Source: Helopsaltes ochotensis (Eukaryota; Chordata; Aves; Passeriformes; Locustellidae). From it: a stretch of DNA of 64,000 nucleotides. The number at the start of each line of letters is the position of its first letter. The first letter of the stretch is position 1. The stretch lies in contig VXBM01001098.1 in assembly GCA_013400155.1 (NCBI GenBank), forward strand, positions 1 through 64,000, in the 5' to 3' direction. The notes beneath the pieces are model-generated. The model made no database searches, was not told the origin of the DNA, and worked only from the letters and a program-made list of their open reading frames with translations. Positions 36,406 through 48,082 of the stretch are shown in pieces. The position numbers were made by a program, and so were the translations under genes.

Positions 36406-36834
36406 GCAAATTCCAAATGTGTGTTGGAGGCTCCAGTTTAAGTGTGAGGAAAACATTGACTGCTTTTACCCCCACATCTCAAAAATGCTGCAACTAGAAG
36501 GTTGCCTGTGGTCTTCCCTTAATAAAATGTAAAGTCCATCCTAGTGAAGGTGGCAAAAGCAGTGGTAGGACCTGGATATGCTGGGAAGAGGATGATCCAA
36601 ATGGATGCTCTAAATCTACCATCATGAAACAAAACGTTTTTAGGGACAAAACACTTTTGAGGGACAAAAATAGCCCCCTGTGGGCTCTGACAAGAAAGGG
36701 GAAAAAGATTCCTGAGGGGAAAATGATCCCTAAGAGGGAGAAATCCCAGGGAGCTCTGCTGGGAGGGGAAAAGGGAAACTTCAGTAAACAGAGGTTTAAA
36801 GAAATGCAGCTCAGGAGCAGCCTGATGGAAAAGC

Positions 36835-36980
36835 ATATCCTGGCAGTGCCCAAGGCCAGGTTGGACAGGGCTTGGAGCAGCCTGGGACAGTGGGAGGTGT
36901 CCCTGCCATGGCAGGGGTGGCACTGGATGGGATTGAAAGTCCCTTCCAGCCAAAACCATTCCAGAATTCTCTGATTCATC
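36835..36980 (+). mobile_element. CR1 LINE 3' fragment
   Basis: CCTGGCAGTGCCCAAGGCC, GGACAGGGCTTGGAGCAGCC, ending CCATTCCAGAATTCTCTG. Confidence 0.88.
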
Positions 36981-37009
36981 AAGGCCTCATCATTCACAGA
37001 TACTGACAA

Positions 37010-37078
37010 CCATGGAACATCCCAAGTTGGGAAGGGCCACTCTTTCCAAGTCCTGAGCTCCAGCCTAGAGCACTGTGG
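37010..37078 (-). mobile_element. CR1 LINE 3' scrap
   Basis: CATGGAACATCCCAAGTTGG and AAGTCCTGAGCTCCAGCC. Weakly preserved, so this call is tentative. Confidence 0.5.
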
Positions 37079-38179
37079 ATGCTTTTTTCACCTTTCTGAA
37101 GGAAGGAACAAATTACAGAGATTCCAACTATGGAACGCCACCCCCTACCCTCGCTGTCACTGTGCAGGGTCCCCATTCCCTATTTTCCCAATGAGAAAAA
37201 CTGTCTGAGTCAACAGCAGGAAACCAGGGAACTGGGGAAAATCTCCGGGAATAATTGACTCCTGATACAGCTCCATGATTTTGTTGTGTGAATTCCTTTT
37301 GCTCGGATAGTGTTTGACTCCAATACTGAAGGATTTAATTGGGTGGAAAACATCCCAACGTCTCCTCCACCGAGGGACAGCGAGCTCCACGTGTCCTCAA
37401 ATCTCCCTTTTCAGGCAGAACACATTTCCACAGCAGCGCTGGCGCTGGGAGAGAAATAAAACTAAATACAATTCCACACTACATTTACATCGAGTTATAA
37501 GCCCGGAATTCACAGCTTCCCATATTTCCCCATAAAACTTCGGATTGCTGGGCAACTGGACACATCTTTTTCCGACAGGTTGGGGAGCTGTAATGCAACA
37601 CTAACAGAAGCTGTAAGTTTGCAAAATTCCCCACTTTTCCTGTTCTGGAATGACTGAACACCTGGTTAATGTGCCCACAGGCACTAATTAGGAAGCAATG
37701 ACGCTGCTCCTGGTTCCCATTCCATTCCCTGCTCCAGCAGCACTTGGCTACGAGCAATGACCTTCCCCTTGCAGAGGATGTGGAATTTATTAATTAACAC
37801 AACGCCAAAAAGACCCCGAATCCCTTTCAACTTTTACTGTTTTAAATTGAGGACGTGCTCATAAAGAGGACAGGCTTGCTAAAAATGCCTCTTTGTATTC
37901 ATCTGAGGCGCCAGTTACATCTGGTCTCCACTGTTTCATAGCGCTACTAATTAATATCTGTTAATTAAGAAATGAAAGTGCTGCCATAAGTTGTTGTGGA
38001 GTAGTGGAAACTTCTGGATTAAATCCTTGATCCAGAGGTGATCTGGGTGAAGTCAGGACAAAAGAAAGAAGAGCTTGGGAAAGGGGCTCTGTACGACAGA
38101 TTTGATTTTCTCAAAAAATTGATTCATTTGGTTTATTGGGTTTTAACCTTCTTTTTTTGGTTGTCCAGAGGAGTTGTGG

Positions 38180-38318
38180 CTGGAAGCATCCAAGGGATGC
38201 TGGACAGGGCTTGGAGCAGCCTGGGTTAGTGCAAGGTGTCCCTGCCCATGGCAGGGGTGGAATGAGATGAACTTTAAGGTCCCTCCCAACCCAAACCACT
38301 CTGGACTTCCATGGTTCT
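38180..38318 (+). mobile_element. CR1 LINE 3' fragment
   Basis: GGACAGGGCTTGGAGCAGCC, CCCATGGCAGGGGTGGAATG and AACCCAAACCACTCTGGAC. Confidence 0.88.
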
Positions 38319-38897
38319 TTATCCAGAGACCATTTTGCTGGCACAAAGCAGGATGAGATTAAAGCCAGCATTAAAAACTTTAATAAATTGTGTGATTTGT
38401 CTTGCCCTGTTTGGGGCAGGGATGTAGAAAGTCTCCCTGTCCCCACCAACCCACTCTCCAGGCTCCCCTGGCTGTCACACGGGCTGGAGACACTGGAAGT
38501 GTCCACGTCTTCCATCAGTTCTGCAGAAAACCTGTGGAATTCGACTGACAGCCAACACCCTGAGGGAGATGTGGTGACAAAAGCAGCATCAGCCGTGTCC
38601 TTCCTTGGCACCAAAGGTCAGCTGGGCTCGAAGGTGGCCCAGCCATCTCCAATTAAATGTCAGCACGCTCCAGCACTTTGATTCTTCGGGATTTTTGCCA
38701 CTTTTCTCCACGCTGCGTTTTTGTGGAGCAATGCCTGGCTTGGGAAACGCTTTGTTTGTCAGGCACTGCTGCCATCAGCTCTCTGAGTCATCCTTAACCT
38801 CCACGGTGAGGACAGACAAGGACCCACACTGCTAATGCAGCTCAGCTCCTGGGCTCCACAGGGAAGATCCAGCTGGAGCACCGGGACCATCCAGGGC

Positions 38898-39215
38898 TGA
38901 CCACAGAGTCCTTAGGGCTGGAAAAGCCCTCAAGGGCCATCGTGTCCAACTGGGAACCCAGCAGCGCCCTGTTCCCCCCTAACCACGTCCCCAAGTGCCA
39001 CATCCACACGTGCTCTGAGCTCTTCCAAGGATGGTGACTCCACCCTTGCCCTGGGCAGCCCCTGCCAAGGCCTGAGCCCCCTTTCCATGCAGAAATTCCT
39101 GCTGCTGCCCAACCTGAGCCTCCCCTGGCACAGCTTTCCCTTGTCCTGTCCCTGTTCCCTGCGAGCAGAGCCTGACCCCTCCTGGCTCCAGCCTTTTTCC
39201 AGGCCGAGTGAGAAG
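38898..39215 (-). mobile_element. CR1 LINE copy
   Basis: CACAGAGTCCTTAGGGCTGG, CCTTGCCCTGGGCAGCCCC, CCATGCAGAAATTCCTGC and CCTTGTCCTGTCCCTGTTCC. Same subfamily as the shared-core copies but diverged. Confidence 0.87.
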
Positions 39216-40584
39216 ATTGCCATGCTGCTGCTCTGCTTCTAAGAGGGAGTGAATTCTGGGGTGAGAAACACCCCAAATCCCACCTGGCCTCCTCCTACCA
39301 GCCCCCTCTGGAGGAGCCAAGGATGCAGAAGGTCCCTTCTGATGGACTTTAGGGGGATCTCTCACAGTCATTAGGAAGGAACTCTGTTTTATCCCCCACT
39401 TATCTTAAATCAACTGCTCCTTTCTATATTTTCTGGATCTCAGAGCCCTCAGCTGCCCTTTGCTGTTTGATATGGAGAGCACAGCAGTGTTTAGAAGTCT
39501 CCAGAATAATTTACAACCCAAACAAAGAAGGTGGGGGGGAAAGGAGACCAATTAATTTGCCCCAGATGATGCAATAATGCAGAGGGAGAGCCAGTGAATA
39601 AATATCAACCTGCCTTCATCTGCTTGACGGGTGTCTCCTCTGGAAGTCCGCTCTAAGACACGGATAATGATCAATCAAAGTCTCCCTGGGTGTGAAGAGG
39701 GCTCCAGGCAGTGCTGGTGCTCCTCTGGCAGAGCTGCCAGGCTCTGCAGCTCAGCTCAGGGCAGAGTGGCACTTTCATCTCCCTTTCTGCTCATGCCATC
39801 TGCTCTCTCTCTCTCTGTTTTGCATTTATTTTTGATTTTTGTAGCACAGGCTGCAGCTGTATTCTGTAAAACTGTTCAACTGTGACCTTTCCCTAAATAC
39901 GTGGGAAGGAAGTTTGTAAACCAGCTCGAGAACAGCGCTGGAATCATCCAGATTATGATAATTGGACAAGCAAAGATCAATACTAATCCACTCTGAAGCC
40001 ACTAATTCTCAATCCATGTGAAATCCAAGCAGCCACATCCAGCAGCTTTTCGTTTTGCAAGGGGCACCATTGCTCTCTGCTGCCTTTCACCCTAAAGGTA
40101 TCCTGTGCCCCTGGAAAATGAGGTCCTGTGACACCTGCCAGTTCCAGCTGCCATCACTGCCAACAAACCAAACACAAAGCACAGCTGGCAGGGTGTGACA
40201 ATGCCTGAAAACCTTAGGAATCAACACTAGTCCCGCTCCCAAATATTTGAGAGTCTCAGAGCTGAATCAGAAACTTCTGGGGTTGCTTTAATTTCGTTTT
40301 TGACATTGAGGAAAATAAATAACTGCCTTTGCTGCCCTCAAAAGACTTTAAGAGCTTCTTAACACTGTGCAAACAATTTCCCAGGAATGGAGCTGTGCTT
40401 TGGAAAGGGAAACCAGGCTGTCCAGATAATCCTGAAGAGTTCACAGGGACACAAAGATAACCTGGGTTATTCAGGTGTTATCAAAAGGTATTATGGGCTA
40501 CAAGTCAAGTTTTACTGCAAGAGGTCTTTACTGTAATGAAAAACCACTCCCAGCTCCTGGGATAAAACTGGAGCTCAAGGCAGG

Positions 40585-41090
40585 CTCAGGAATTCCACAA
40601 TCCCAGAGTGGTTTGGGTTGGAAGGGACCTCACTGGAAGCCCATCCAGTGCCACCCCTGCCCTGGGCAGGGACACCTCCCACTGTCCCAGGCTGCTCCAA
40701 GCCCCAAAGTCCAGCCTGGCCTTGGATATTTCCAGGGATCCAGGGGCAGCCACAGCTGCTCTGGGCACCCTGTGCCAGGGCCTGCCCACCCTGCCAGGGA
40801 ACAATTCCTGCCCAATCTCCCATCCATCCCTGCCCTCTGGCAGTCTGAACCCTTTTCCCTTGTCCTGTCCCTCCAGTTCCTGTTGTAGGGTTCCTTTCCA
40901 GCTTCCCTGTATCCCTTCAGGCCCCAGAAGGAGCTGTGAGATCCCCACACAACCTTCTCCTTTCCAGGCTGAACATTCCCACCTCTCCCAGGCTGGCTCC
41001 AGAGGGAAGATGCTTCAGTCCCTCCAGGAATTTCTGGGCCCTCTCTGGACTTGCTCCCCAGCCAGTTTGCTCCAACAGACACCAGCCTGC
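40585..41090 (-). mobile_element. CR1 LINE copy of the common subfamily
   Basis: CCCAGAGTGGTTTGGGTTGG to about CTCCAACAGACACC, about 500 bases; TTGGATATTTCCAGGG replaces the usual TTGGGCACTGCCAGGG. Confidence 0.91.
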
Positions 41091-42222
41091 CCTGATCTGA
41101 AATTCCAGTCACAAATGGACGTGTTTTTATTTGCTACATTACCCAAAGCAATGCAGCAAACACTGCACACCTCTGGAGATACCTAAGGAACTGTAGGAAG
41201 CAGCAGGAACAATTTCTCTCTCAAGAAAAATTCTTCAGCAAAGAATTATTATTAAATGCAAAGTTTGTCATTTTGCACTGGTCCTTCAGATTTCACATCT
41301 CATCCAAGTTAAATACAAAATGAGAAGAGAGGCACGTGTTTGCTATTTTTCACTTCTTTAAGTGAGAAATAAGCTAATACTCCAATCATGAGGACAAACA
41401 GGGTGCAGATAACAAATTTTTGTCTAAACTAGCTGAGCAAGCCCATCCTTTAGGGCTTACTGAAGACAATTTATGCTCAATTTCTGCCTTCTGATTCCCT
41501 GCTCTCCTTGGTTTTGGAAATACCTGTACAAACCCCACTACATTCTGCTGCTGATTATGTCACCACAGTGGCACAGAGAGAACACATTGCAACTTCTTGA
41601 TTATCTTGAAGCTGCTCGCCCTGATCTTATCACTTCCTATTATTGCACAGATGCCAAATTCATGAACACATTCTCTGCTACAAAACTGAATAAACTAATC
41701 AGCCTGTGCCCCACTTTTTCTTTTGCTTTTGATCAATTTTAAGACACTGAGGTCGATGATACTGAATTGTCAGAGGGTAAATTTATGAAATCATGTCTCT
41801 GTGAGGATAATAACCATCGCCTGCACTTCTAACATTAAGGAGGTCGAGTCTGAGTTCTCTCATGCCTCACACAAATGGTGTAGAACATCAAAAAATGCCT
41901 CACAGAAATGGTGTAGGGGGTCAAAACACACTCCAGGAAACCTAATCTAGAGCCCTGGTGATCCCAGTCCCAGTTCCAGGGCAGGACATTTGTTTATCCA
42001 AATGACTGATATTTTCAGCAACTTCTGAGGGGAAAATCTCAAGCAAACCTTCCCTCACCATCACCACCAGCCCAGATCTTTCCAACTGGCGACAACCTGC
42101 TCAGACAGTCGAAGTTCCACCCCCACAGAGTATTTTTGTAGCTCCATTTCAGATGAGCCTTCAAGCAGGCCTTTGTTTTGACTTTAAAAATGCCAGTTTT
42201 AGGGAGAAAGAATGAACTCCTT

Positions 42223-42224
42223 GC
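42223..42224 (-). other. PCDH15: Non-canonical GC splice donor
   Basis: On the minus strand the exon end and intron start read ATACAG then GCAAGG. A GT donor is absent here. The cut is fixed by two facts: the following exon needs two leftover bases to make Arg, and AG|GCAAG matches the known consensus of GC-AG introns, a minor class spliced by the major spliceosome. Confidence 0.88.
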
Positions 42225-42337
42225 CTGTATTCGTCCTGTGTGAAGCGTGGAATGACCGAGGGCTGCAGCACGCAGATTTCCACCGTGGTGGTGTTGAACT
42301 TCACCGGGTCCCCATCGTCGTAGGCAATGACCACCAG
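42225..42337 (-). CDS. PCDH15: PCDH15 internal exon, end of EC9 and EC9-EC10 linker, with a GC donor (113 bp)
   Basis: The translation is LVVIAYDDGDP, then KFNTTTVEICVLQ, then PSVIPRFTQDEY plus two bases (AG). AYDDGDP is the late calcium motif of EC9, and IPRF opens EC10. The linker has no DxNDN motif. This fits PCDH15, where structural work has described a bent EC9-EC10 junction without bound calcium. The acceptor is TTGTTTGTAG above 42337. The donor is GCAAGG rather than GT. Only this cut leaves the two bases that combine with the first G of the next exon to make AGG (Arg), giving the expected EYR-PPP junction, so the GC-AG assignment is well supported. FNTT contains an N-glycosylation sequon. 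ICV has a cysteine that I do not recall in mammalian PCDH15. Confidence 0.94.
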
Positions 42338-42477
42338 CTACAAACAACACACAAAACCAGGCTCTGACTACACAAAAGAACATTTTTCATCCCGACTTCC
42401 AGCAGTTCTGGTGTTTGCAGGGTCTAAAAAACCAGAGGTGATTTTCTTTTGCTGCCAGTTCACACGTCGTGTAAGGA

Positions 42478-42745
42478 CAAAACACGGAGGGAAAAGGTGA
42501 CAGCCGTCCTCAGGTTGAACCTCTGCTGGAAAATTTACAGAAACACGGTAAACTGGAGGAATTTCCTCCTGGAAAGGGTTGTTAGACATTGGGATGGGCT
42601 GCCCAGGGAGGTCTGGAGTCCCCATCTCTGGAGGTGTCTGAGAAACCGCTGGATGTGGCACTCAGTGCACTGGTGGGGATTGGCCACAGGTTGGACTCGG
42701 TGATCCTGGAGGGCTTTTCCAACCTCAGTGGTTCTGGGATTCTGT
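42478..42745 (+). mobile_element. CR1 LINE 3' copy
   Basis: GGATGGGCTGCCCAGGGAGG, CCCATCTCTGGAGGTGTC, GATGTGGCACTCAGTGC and GGTTGGACTCGGTGATCC, ending TTCTGGGATTCTG. It lies 140 bases above the EC9 exon (42337). Confidence 0.9.
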
Positions 42746-44391
42746 AACTCCCAATAAAAACTCCAGACAAAGCCCTGAGGGAGAATTATCTGTTGCTGAC
42801 CTTAATATCTAGAACCAAGGGCTCACATTAGAACTTGTGTTAGAACAAAAAAAATTAATGTTACTTCTCACCCCCCTCCAAAAAGTCCTCTGCAGAAAAT
42901 GCTCTAAGCTCAAACATGGACAAGACCAAATGACCTTCTCTTAAATGAGGCCTGTTATAAATACTTTGATTTTTAAAAATCTTTTCTCATGTCTCTTTGT
43001 TGACTTAATCCATGATTTTGTGCTGGCACAAGCAGGTTCATTTCTTTGTGGCTTTCCCATGGAATCTGCTTGCAAAAGGATGGAACTCCAGCCCACTGAA
43101 GAAGGAGCAATGGGCATTTTTCCAGTTTTCTCCCTTAACTTTTCCTTATTCTGGAGATTGCTACATGGGGCAGGTCTGCACCTCATTCTAACAGAGCATG
43201 ATCAACACATTTCTGACAGTTCAAGCTATTCCACAATAACCCTTTTTTTTCCAGCCAGTATATCAGGAAAGTCATCAGTGCAAGGTACACCTGCAGAAAT
43301 TATCTGGATGTTAAATAGTGACTGGAAAAATCCCCAGAGGATTCAGCAGCAGAAACAAGCCCAGTGGTCTTGAAACAAATACCAACTCCAAGGGTTCCCA
43401 TCACAGAATTCTGGAGTCTTCCCTGTGCTTTTTTCCTAAGAATCCACACTTTCTGCAAAGTAATTCCTTGCTGAATGTCCCAGTTACTGCCCTAATATGA
43501 AGCAGTGTGGGAAAGATCCCAGTTTTGGAAAACAGCCCCACAAAGTAAGTACTAAGAAGTAAAAACAACAATTGCAGCAACAGGAAAGTTCCACTCTGGT
43601 GATGTTAACCAAGAAAAAATCCTCTTCTCCCTTGGGTTTTATTATATTAATTACAAACTTAAAAGGACTTAAATTAACACCGTCCTAAACCAGGGACTGC
43701 TCCAGCTCAGGTAGTTCCTTGATGGGACACTCAGGAGTGGAAAACAGCAGACAGCTTTATTCCTCATAATGGAAAGTGTGCAAATAAACCTCTCTTAAAC
43801 CCCCATTTCAGACATAAATAACTGAAAGAAGAAAAAAAAAAACCACCTTAATGACTGTAAGGAAGTTTCCAAGTGGGGAAATTACATCAAACCCAAGACA
43901 TTGTAGAGATTTTTTTTTTTTCCTTACTGACCCACTTGTATTTTCATTTTTACTACCCTCTCCCTTCATGGATCTTAAAGGGCAGATGTTCAACTGATTT
44001 AGGTTGAACTCATACGTTAATCCACACTAATTCACTCCAGACTCTTCAGAACCAGTGCCAACAAAATGGGAATTTAGGTTGCCTTAAAATCAACGTTTTT
44101 ATATTAAAACACTTGTGAAGAGGAACTCCTGAACTACCCAGCTGGGCAGTAACTTTATTTACAAGATATCTTGCTCTTCTTACAATGTTCTCCCCAGATT
44201 CTCCCCAAAAGCCCTGCCGAAAGTGAACTTGGGAAAAATGAGGGTTCCCTGTTTTCCCCACCCTCCCAACAGGTGCAACCAGATCCACTCCAGACATTCC
44301 TGAAATCACAACGGCACAAAACACAGGCCAGGAGAAAAAGAAGGAAACAAAGGGACAAACAGAATTGAAATTTTGCACGGAAATCCAGTGA

Positions 44392-44440
44392 AAGGTTAGA
44401 TTTGACCTGGGAGGTCTTTTCCAACCTCAGTGATTCTGCG
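44392..44440 (+). mobile_element. CR1 LINE 3' terminal scrap
   Basis: CTGGGAGGTCTTTTCCAACC then CAGTGATTCTGCGATC, the last 50 bases of a CR1. Confidence 0.75.
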
Positions 44441-44546
44441 ATCTTTCTATGCAACAGAAAAAAAGAGAAAAAAGGAGAACCGTGAAGGCAAAAGGAATGC
44501 CAGCAAATTGAGGGAACATTTCCTGGCACTGCAGCTGAATTTGTAC

Positions 44547-44687
44547 CTTGAACACCGTGCTGGGCTCCTCATTGAGGTTCACTCGGGTGACGACACGTCC
44601 GGAGTTCTCCTCCACGTCAAAAATGCTGGCGCTGTAGGGGAACTGCACAACGTCCACCTTGTAGCGGACATGACTCGCTGGGGTGCC
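44547..44687 (-). CDS. PCDH15: PCDH15 internal exon, central EC9 (141 bp, 47 codons)
   Basis: The translation opens GTPASHVRYKVDVVQFPY, passes through SIFDVEENSGRVVTRVNLNEEPS and ends TVFK. This is the middle of a cadherin fold: the B/C strands, the ENSGRV strand-turn typical of these repeats, and a NLNEE segment where a classical repeat has LDRE. The order and wording match EC9 of PCDH15. The acceptor is TTTTGCATTGCAG directly above 44687. The donor, GTACAA below 44547, is weaker than its neighbours because it lacks the usual GTAAG or GTGAG. Both junctions are phase 0, so the exon could be skipped without a frameshift, although that would remove the core of EC9. Confidence 0.96.
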
Positions 44688-45419
44688 CTGCAATGCAAAA
44701 AGAAGAAAATGGGGTGGGTTTGGGGTTTTTACACAGCTCCTAAAGGATGAAAATGCAGCATTGGTAAGGCCATCACAAGCGAAACTTGCTGTTTGTCCTC
44801 CTCAAGCCTGAGCAACTCATTCAATCCCCCCAAAAATCTCTCCCATGAGAAGTCCAGGAAGAAAAATCAAAAGAGGTTTGGAAAGAAAACAGCTGAACCC
44901 CCACCTACTTACCCAGAAATGTTTTTTAAAAGCCAAATTTTTTATATATTAGATGGGCATGGCTTAAGGCTGGTTAAAATACCTTTCGAAAATATTTTGA
45001 CTTGTTATAAAACTCATCTAAATTTTGAGAAACTTATCAGTGGTTAAAGAAAATGCTGTTTTGCTGATGGATTTTATGCAGCCCCATAAGGAACACTCCA
45101 CATGTTTCAGACCCTGCTTTGGTGACAGGGACTAAGCCCAGGCAGCCCCTGGGTGTGTCACAGTGCCTGAAACACCAAAGCCAAAGGGGGATCAGAAGCA
45201 GCACTGCCAGAGGGTTGAAGAGAGGAATTTTTCCCATCGGTATCTCAGCATTTTCTAATTGAAGGCTACTTACCCATTTAACAGTTTTAACACCACCTGC
45301 CTAAAAAATAACAGTTATTGGAAGGATGTGGTTTCTTAGGGTACCCATTATTTCCCAACGATCCCATTTTCGAAAACACCTCAGGAGTCATTACATCCAA
45401 TCATTAGCGCCAGCACTGA

Positions 45420-45790
45420 CCCATGTCCCCAAGTCACACCTTTACTGAACAGCCATGGGCACTGCAAACCTCCCTGGGCAGCCCCTGCCAAGGCCTGAGC
45501 ACCCTTTCCATGCAGAAATTCCTGCTGCTGCCCAGCCTGAGCCTCCCCTGGCCCAGCCTGAGGCCCTTTCCCCTTGTCCTGTCCCTGTTCCCTGGAGCAG
45601 AGCCCGACCCCCCCTGGCTGTCCCCTCCTGGCAGGGAGCTGTGCAGAGCCACAAGGTCCCCCCTGAGCCTCCTTTTCTCCAGGCTGAGCCCCTTTCCCAG
45701 CTCCCTCAGCCGCTCCTGGGGCTCCAGCCCCTGCCCCAGCTCCCTTCCAGCCCCTCCAGGGCTCTCTGGCCCAGAACAGACCCCGGGATC
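45420..45790 (-). mobile_element. CR1 LINE copy with the shared 273-bp core
   Basis: Core 45456-45728. It extends beyond the core on the 5' side (CTGCCCCAGCTCCCTTCCAGC), agreeing with 36k. The short 3' side (CCAAGTCACACCTTTACTG) matches neither sister. Confidence 0.9.
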
Positions 45791-47699
45791 TGAGGTGCCA
45801 GCACAGGGGGATGGGCACTGCCCTGGGCCTGCTGGCTTCCAATCCATGATGGAGATTGTCCTTAGCCCACTTCTCCTTGCTGATACATTTATGGAAACAT
45901 TTTTATTGTTTTTATGGCTGTAGCCAGAGCATTTCTAGCTTAGGCCCCTTTCCTTTCCACACACTCCAGGGAACTGGATCTCCTGGATGTTTTCTCTCTG
46001 CACCTCCTGTAGGGTTTTGTCTCTGCAGGGTTTCATTTCCAGCAGGCACCTGGTAGGTTAAAATCCCTCATGAGATCCAGGGTTTGCAATGGGAAGGCTC
46101 CTCCCAGCTATTTGTAGGATGTCTCATCTGCCTCCTCATCCACGCTAGGGAGTCTAGGATAGATTCCCTCTGATCCTCTCTGAAAGCTAATGTCTGAATA
46201 ATGATTTTCCAGCACGCCAAAATCTGGATATGCACAGATCCGGGACATTTTACAAAATTCCAACTAAATTATTTGCTAGATACATTTGCAAGTAGATTCA
46301 GAGAAACACTTCTGTCCTGGCAACAGCATGATTTAATTTCCTGAAAGCCTCTGAGTCTCGAGCTCAGATCTGGCTTTGACCTTTACAGTGTGTTTAAACA
46401 GCCAAAACATCATTAATGGTGGATCGCTGGTTTTCACCTGTGTTCAATAATGTGCTTTGTTGGGATTGGGAGTATATTCCACGTCCCATGCCAGCCACAA
46501 ACTACACGGAAACAGAACATTTCCTTTTGTAAACAGCAATGGAAATGGCTGCAAAAGTGGTTTGAGCTCACTAAATGCTATCAACAGAATGCTGATCCAA
46601 CAGAAATCATTTGAGTGTTGCCTCTTGGAGCTCCCCGAGGAATTCCAGCCCGGGCAGGGTTTATGAGGCCGTCAGCAGCTTTAATCATCCCAGCTGCGTC
46701 TGCCAGGCATGTTTGAGTGGTTAGCAAATTAATAAATGATTGTGTTCATAGTTAAAAGCACTTCACATGTGCTAAAGAGGGCAAATCCTAGAAAAAGCGA
46801 GACATTTCTGGGATCACGGCAAAGCAGAGTTCATTATCAACTTTCCCCCTGGCATTCCCTGCTTCAGTCATTTTTCTTCAACGTTATCATTAAGAGCAAA
46901 TTACCTGCTGCAATCCAGCCCGTTTGGGCTCCGAGTAATGGCCTTAAACTTGCTTGGAAGACTGAGAGTCCTCATCATCATTAAAGCTCCTCACACCAGG
47001 TAATTTGTGATTAAATAAACAAAAATCTCATCAGGTTATTGTTGTTCCTGATGTGATTATCAAGTACGCTTTGCTTCTGTCACTTCAGAAAAATAACAAA
47101 ATCGGGATTTACTTTTTATTCATGGTATTTTGGCACTGATGCAATTAGAAAAATCTCCAGAGAGATTTCCCTGGGAAATCTGTTTAGAAGTGAGTTTTAA
47201 TTATCTGAAATATTAATCATCTTTTGCCTCTGTTCTAAATTAATTTAGATGCATTGTTATGTCTGCAGCAAAACTTGAATCTAGCTGATAATATTTCCAA
47301 ATAAACCACAGAGCAAGGATTGTGTTTGGCAGGAATCACATTGATTCTCTCCAACCAAAGTTTCCCTGAGATTCAGGACTAACATGAAACTTAAAAAAAG
47401 TTCATCCAATTATTTCTTTCATGGCTGTAAGATTCCATTAGCTCGGGGGAAATGTCATTTATTTCTGACACAGGTGACAGCTACAAAAATGTCCCCAATA
47501 TTGGTGAGGCTGCCCCTGGAAAAGGGGGCCTTGCATGACACACATGTGCACTGTCCAGATAACTCCCAGCAGGAAAATGGTAATGGAATAAAGCCAGGGG
47601 AAATGGGGGAAAGGGAAAATTGTTGGGGGTTTTCGCGTGTGTTTCTGCAAGCAGCTCAAGAGGAAGGCAGGAATTGTAACTTCCACCCTCCAGGGGAGG

Positions 47700-48082
47700 A
47701 AGGCTGGAGCACCTCTGCTAGAGAGACAGGAGGAGACAATTGGGAATGTCCAGCCTGGAGAAGGCTCCAGGGAAACCTTAGAGCTTCTTCCAGTGCCTGA
47801 AGGAGACCTGGAGAGGGACTGGGGACAAGGGATGGAGGGACAGGACCCAGGGAATGGCTTCCCAGTGCCAGAGGGCAGGGCTGGATGGGAGATTGGGCAG
47901 GAATTGTTCCCTGGCAGGGTGGGCAGGCCCTGGCACAGGGCAGCTGTGGCTGCCCCTGGATCCCTGGCAGTGCCCAAGGCCAGGCTGGACTCTGGGGCTT
48001 GGAGCAGCCTGGGACAGTGGGAGGTGTCCCTGCCATGGGCTTTGAGGTCCCTTCCCACCCAAACCATCCTGGGATTCCAACT
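47700..48082 (+). mobile_element. CR1 LINE copy of the common subfamily
   Basis: GGAATGTCCAGCCTGGAGAAG, GGAGGGACAGGACCCAGGG, and a shortened 3' end: the CAGGGGTGGCACTGGATG block is deleted between CTGCCATGG and GCTTTGAGG. Confidence 0.91.

Larger units (their letters stand above)
31013..42224 (-). other. PCDH15: PCDH15 GC-AG intron, 11212 bp, phase 2
   Basis: The second-largest intron, with a GC donor at 42223-42224 and an acceptor set in C runs at 31013. It carries about ten CR1 fragments in both orientations. Stretches 32480-34700, 34870-35980, 37080-38180, 39220-40580 and 41090-42200 show no recognisable feature beyond short A- or T-rich tracts and a short CT run near 39808. Confidence 0.85.
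42338..44546 (-). other. PCDH15: PCDH15 intron, 2209 bp, phase 0
   Basis: A short intron with a plus-strand CR1 copy (42478-42745) and a 3'-terminal CR1 scrap next to the donor side (44392-44440). The stretch 42750-44390 is plain AT-rich sequence with no recognisable element. Confidence 0.85.

Noticed and set aside
42230..42337. Alternative reading of this exon with a GT donor further into the intron
   Set aside because: No GT nearby gives the phase needed to join exon 30903-31012 and restore the Arg-Pro-Pro-Pro junction; the GC donor does so exactly.
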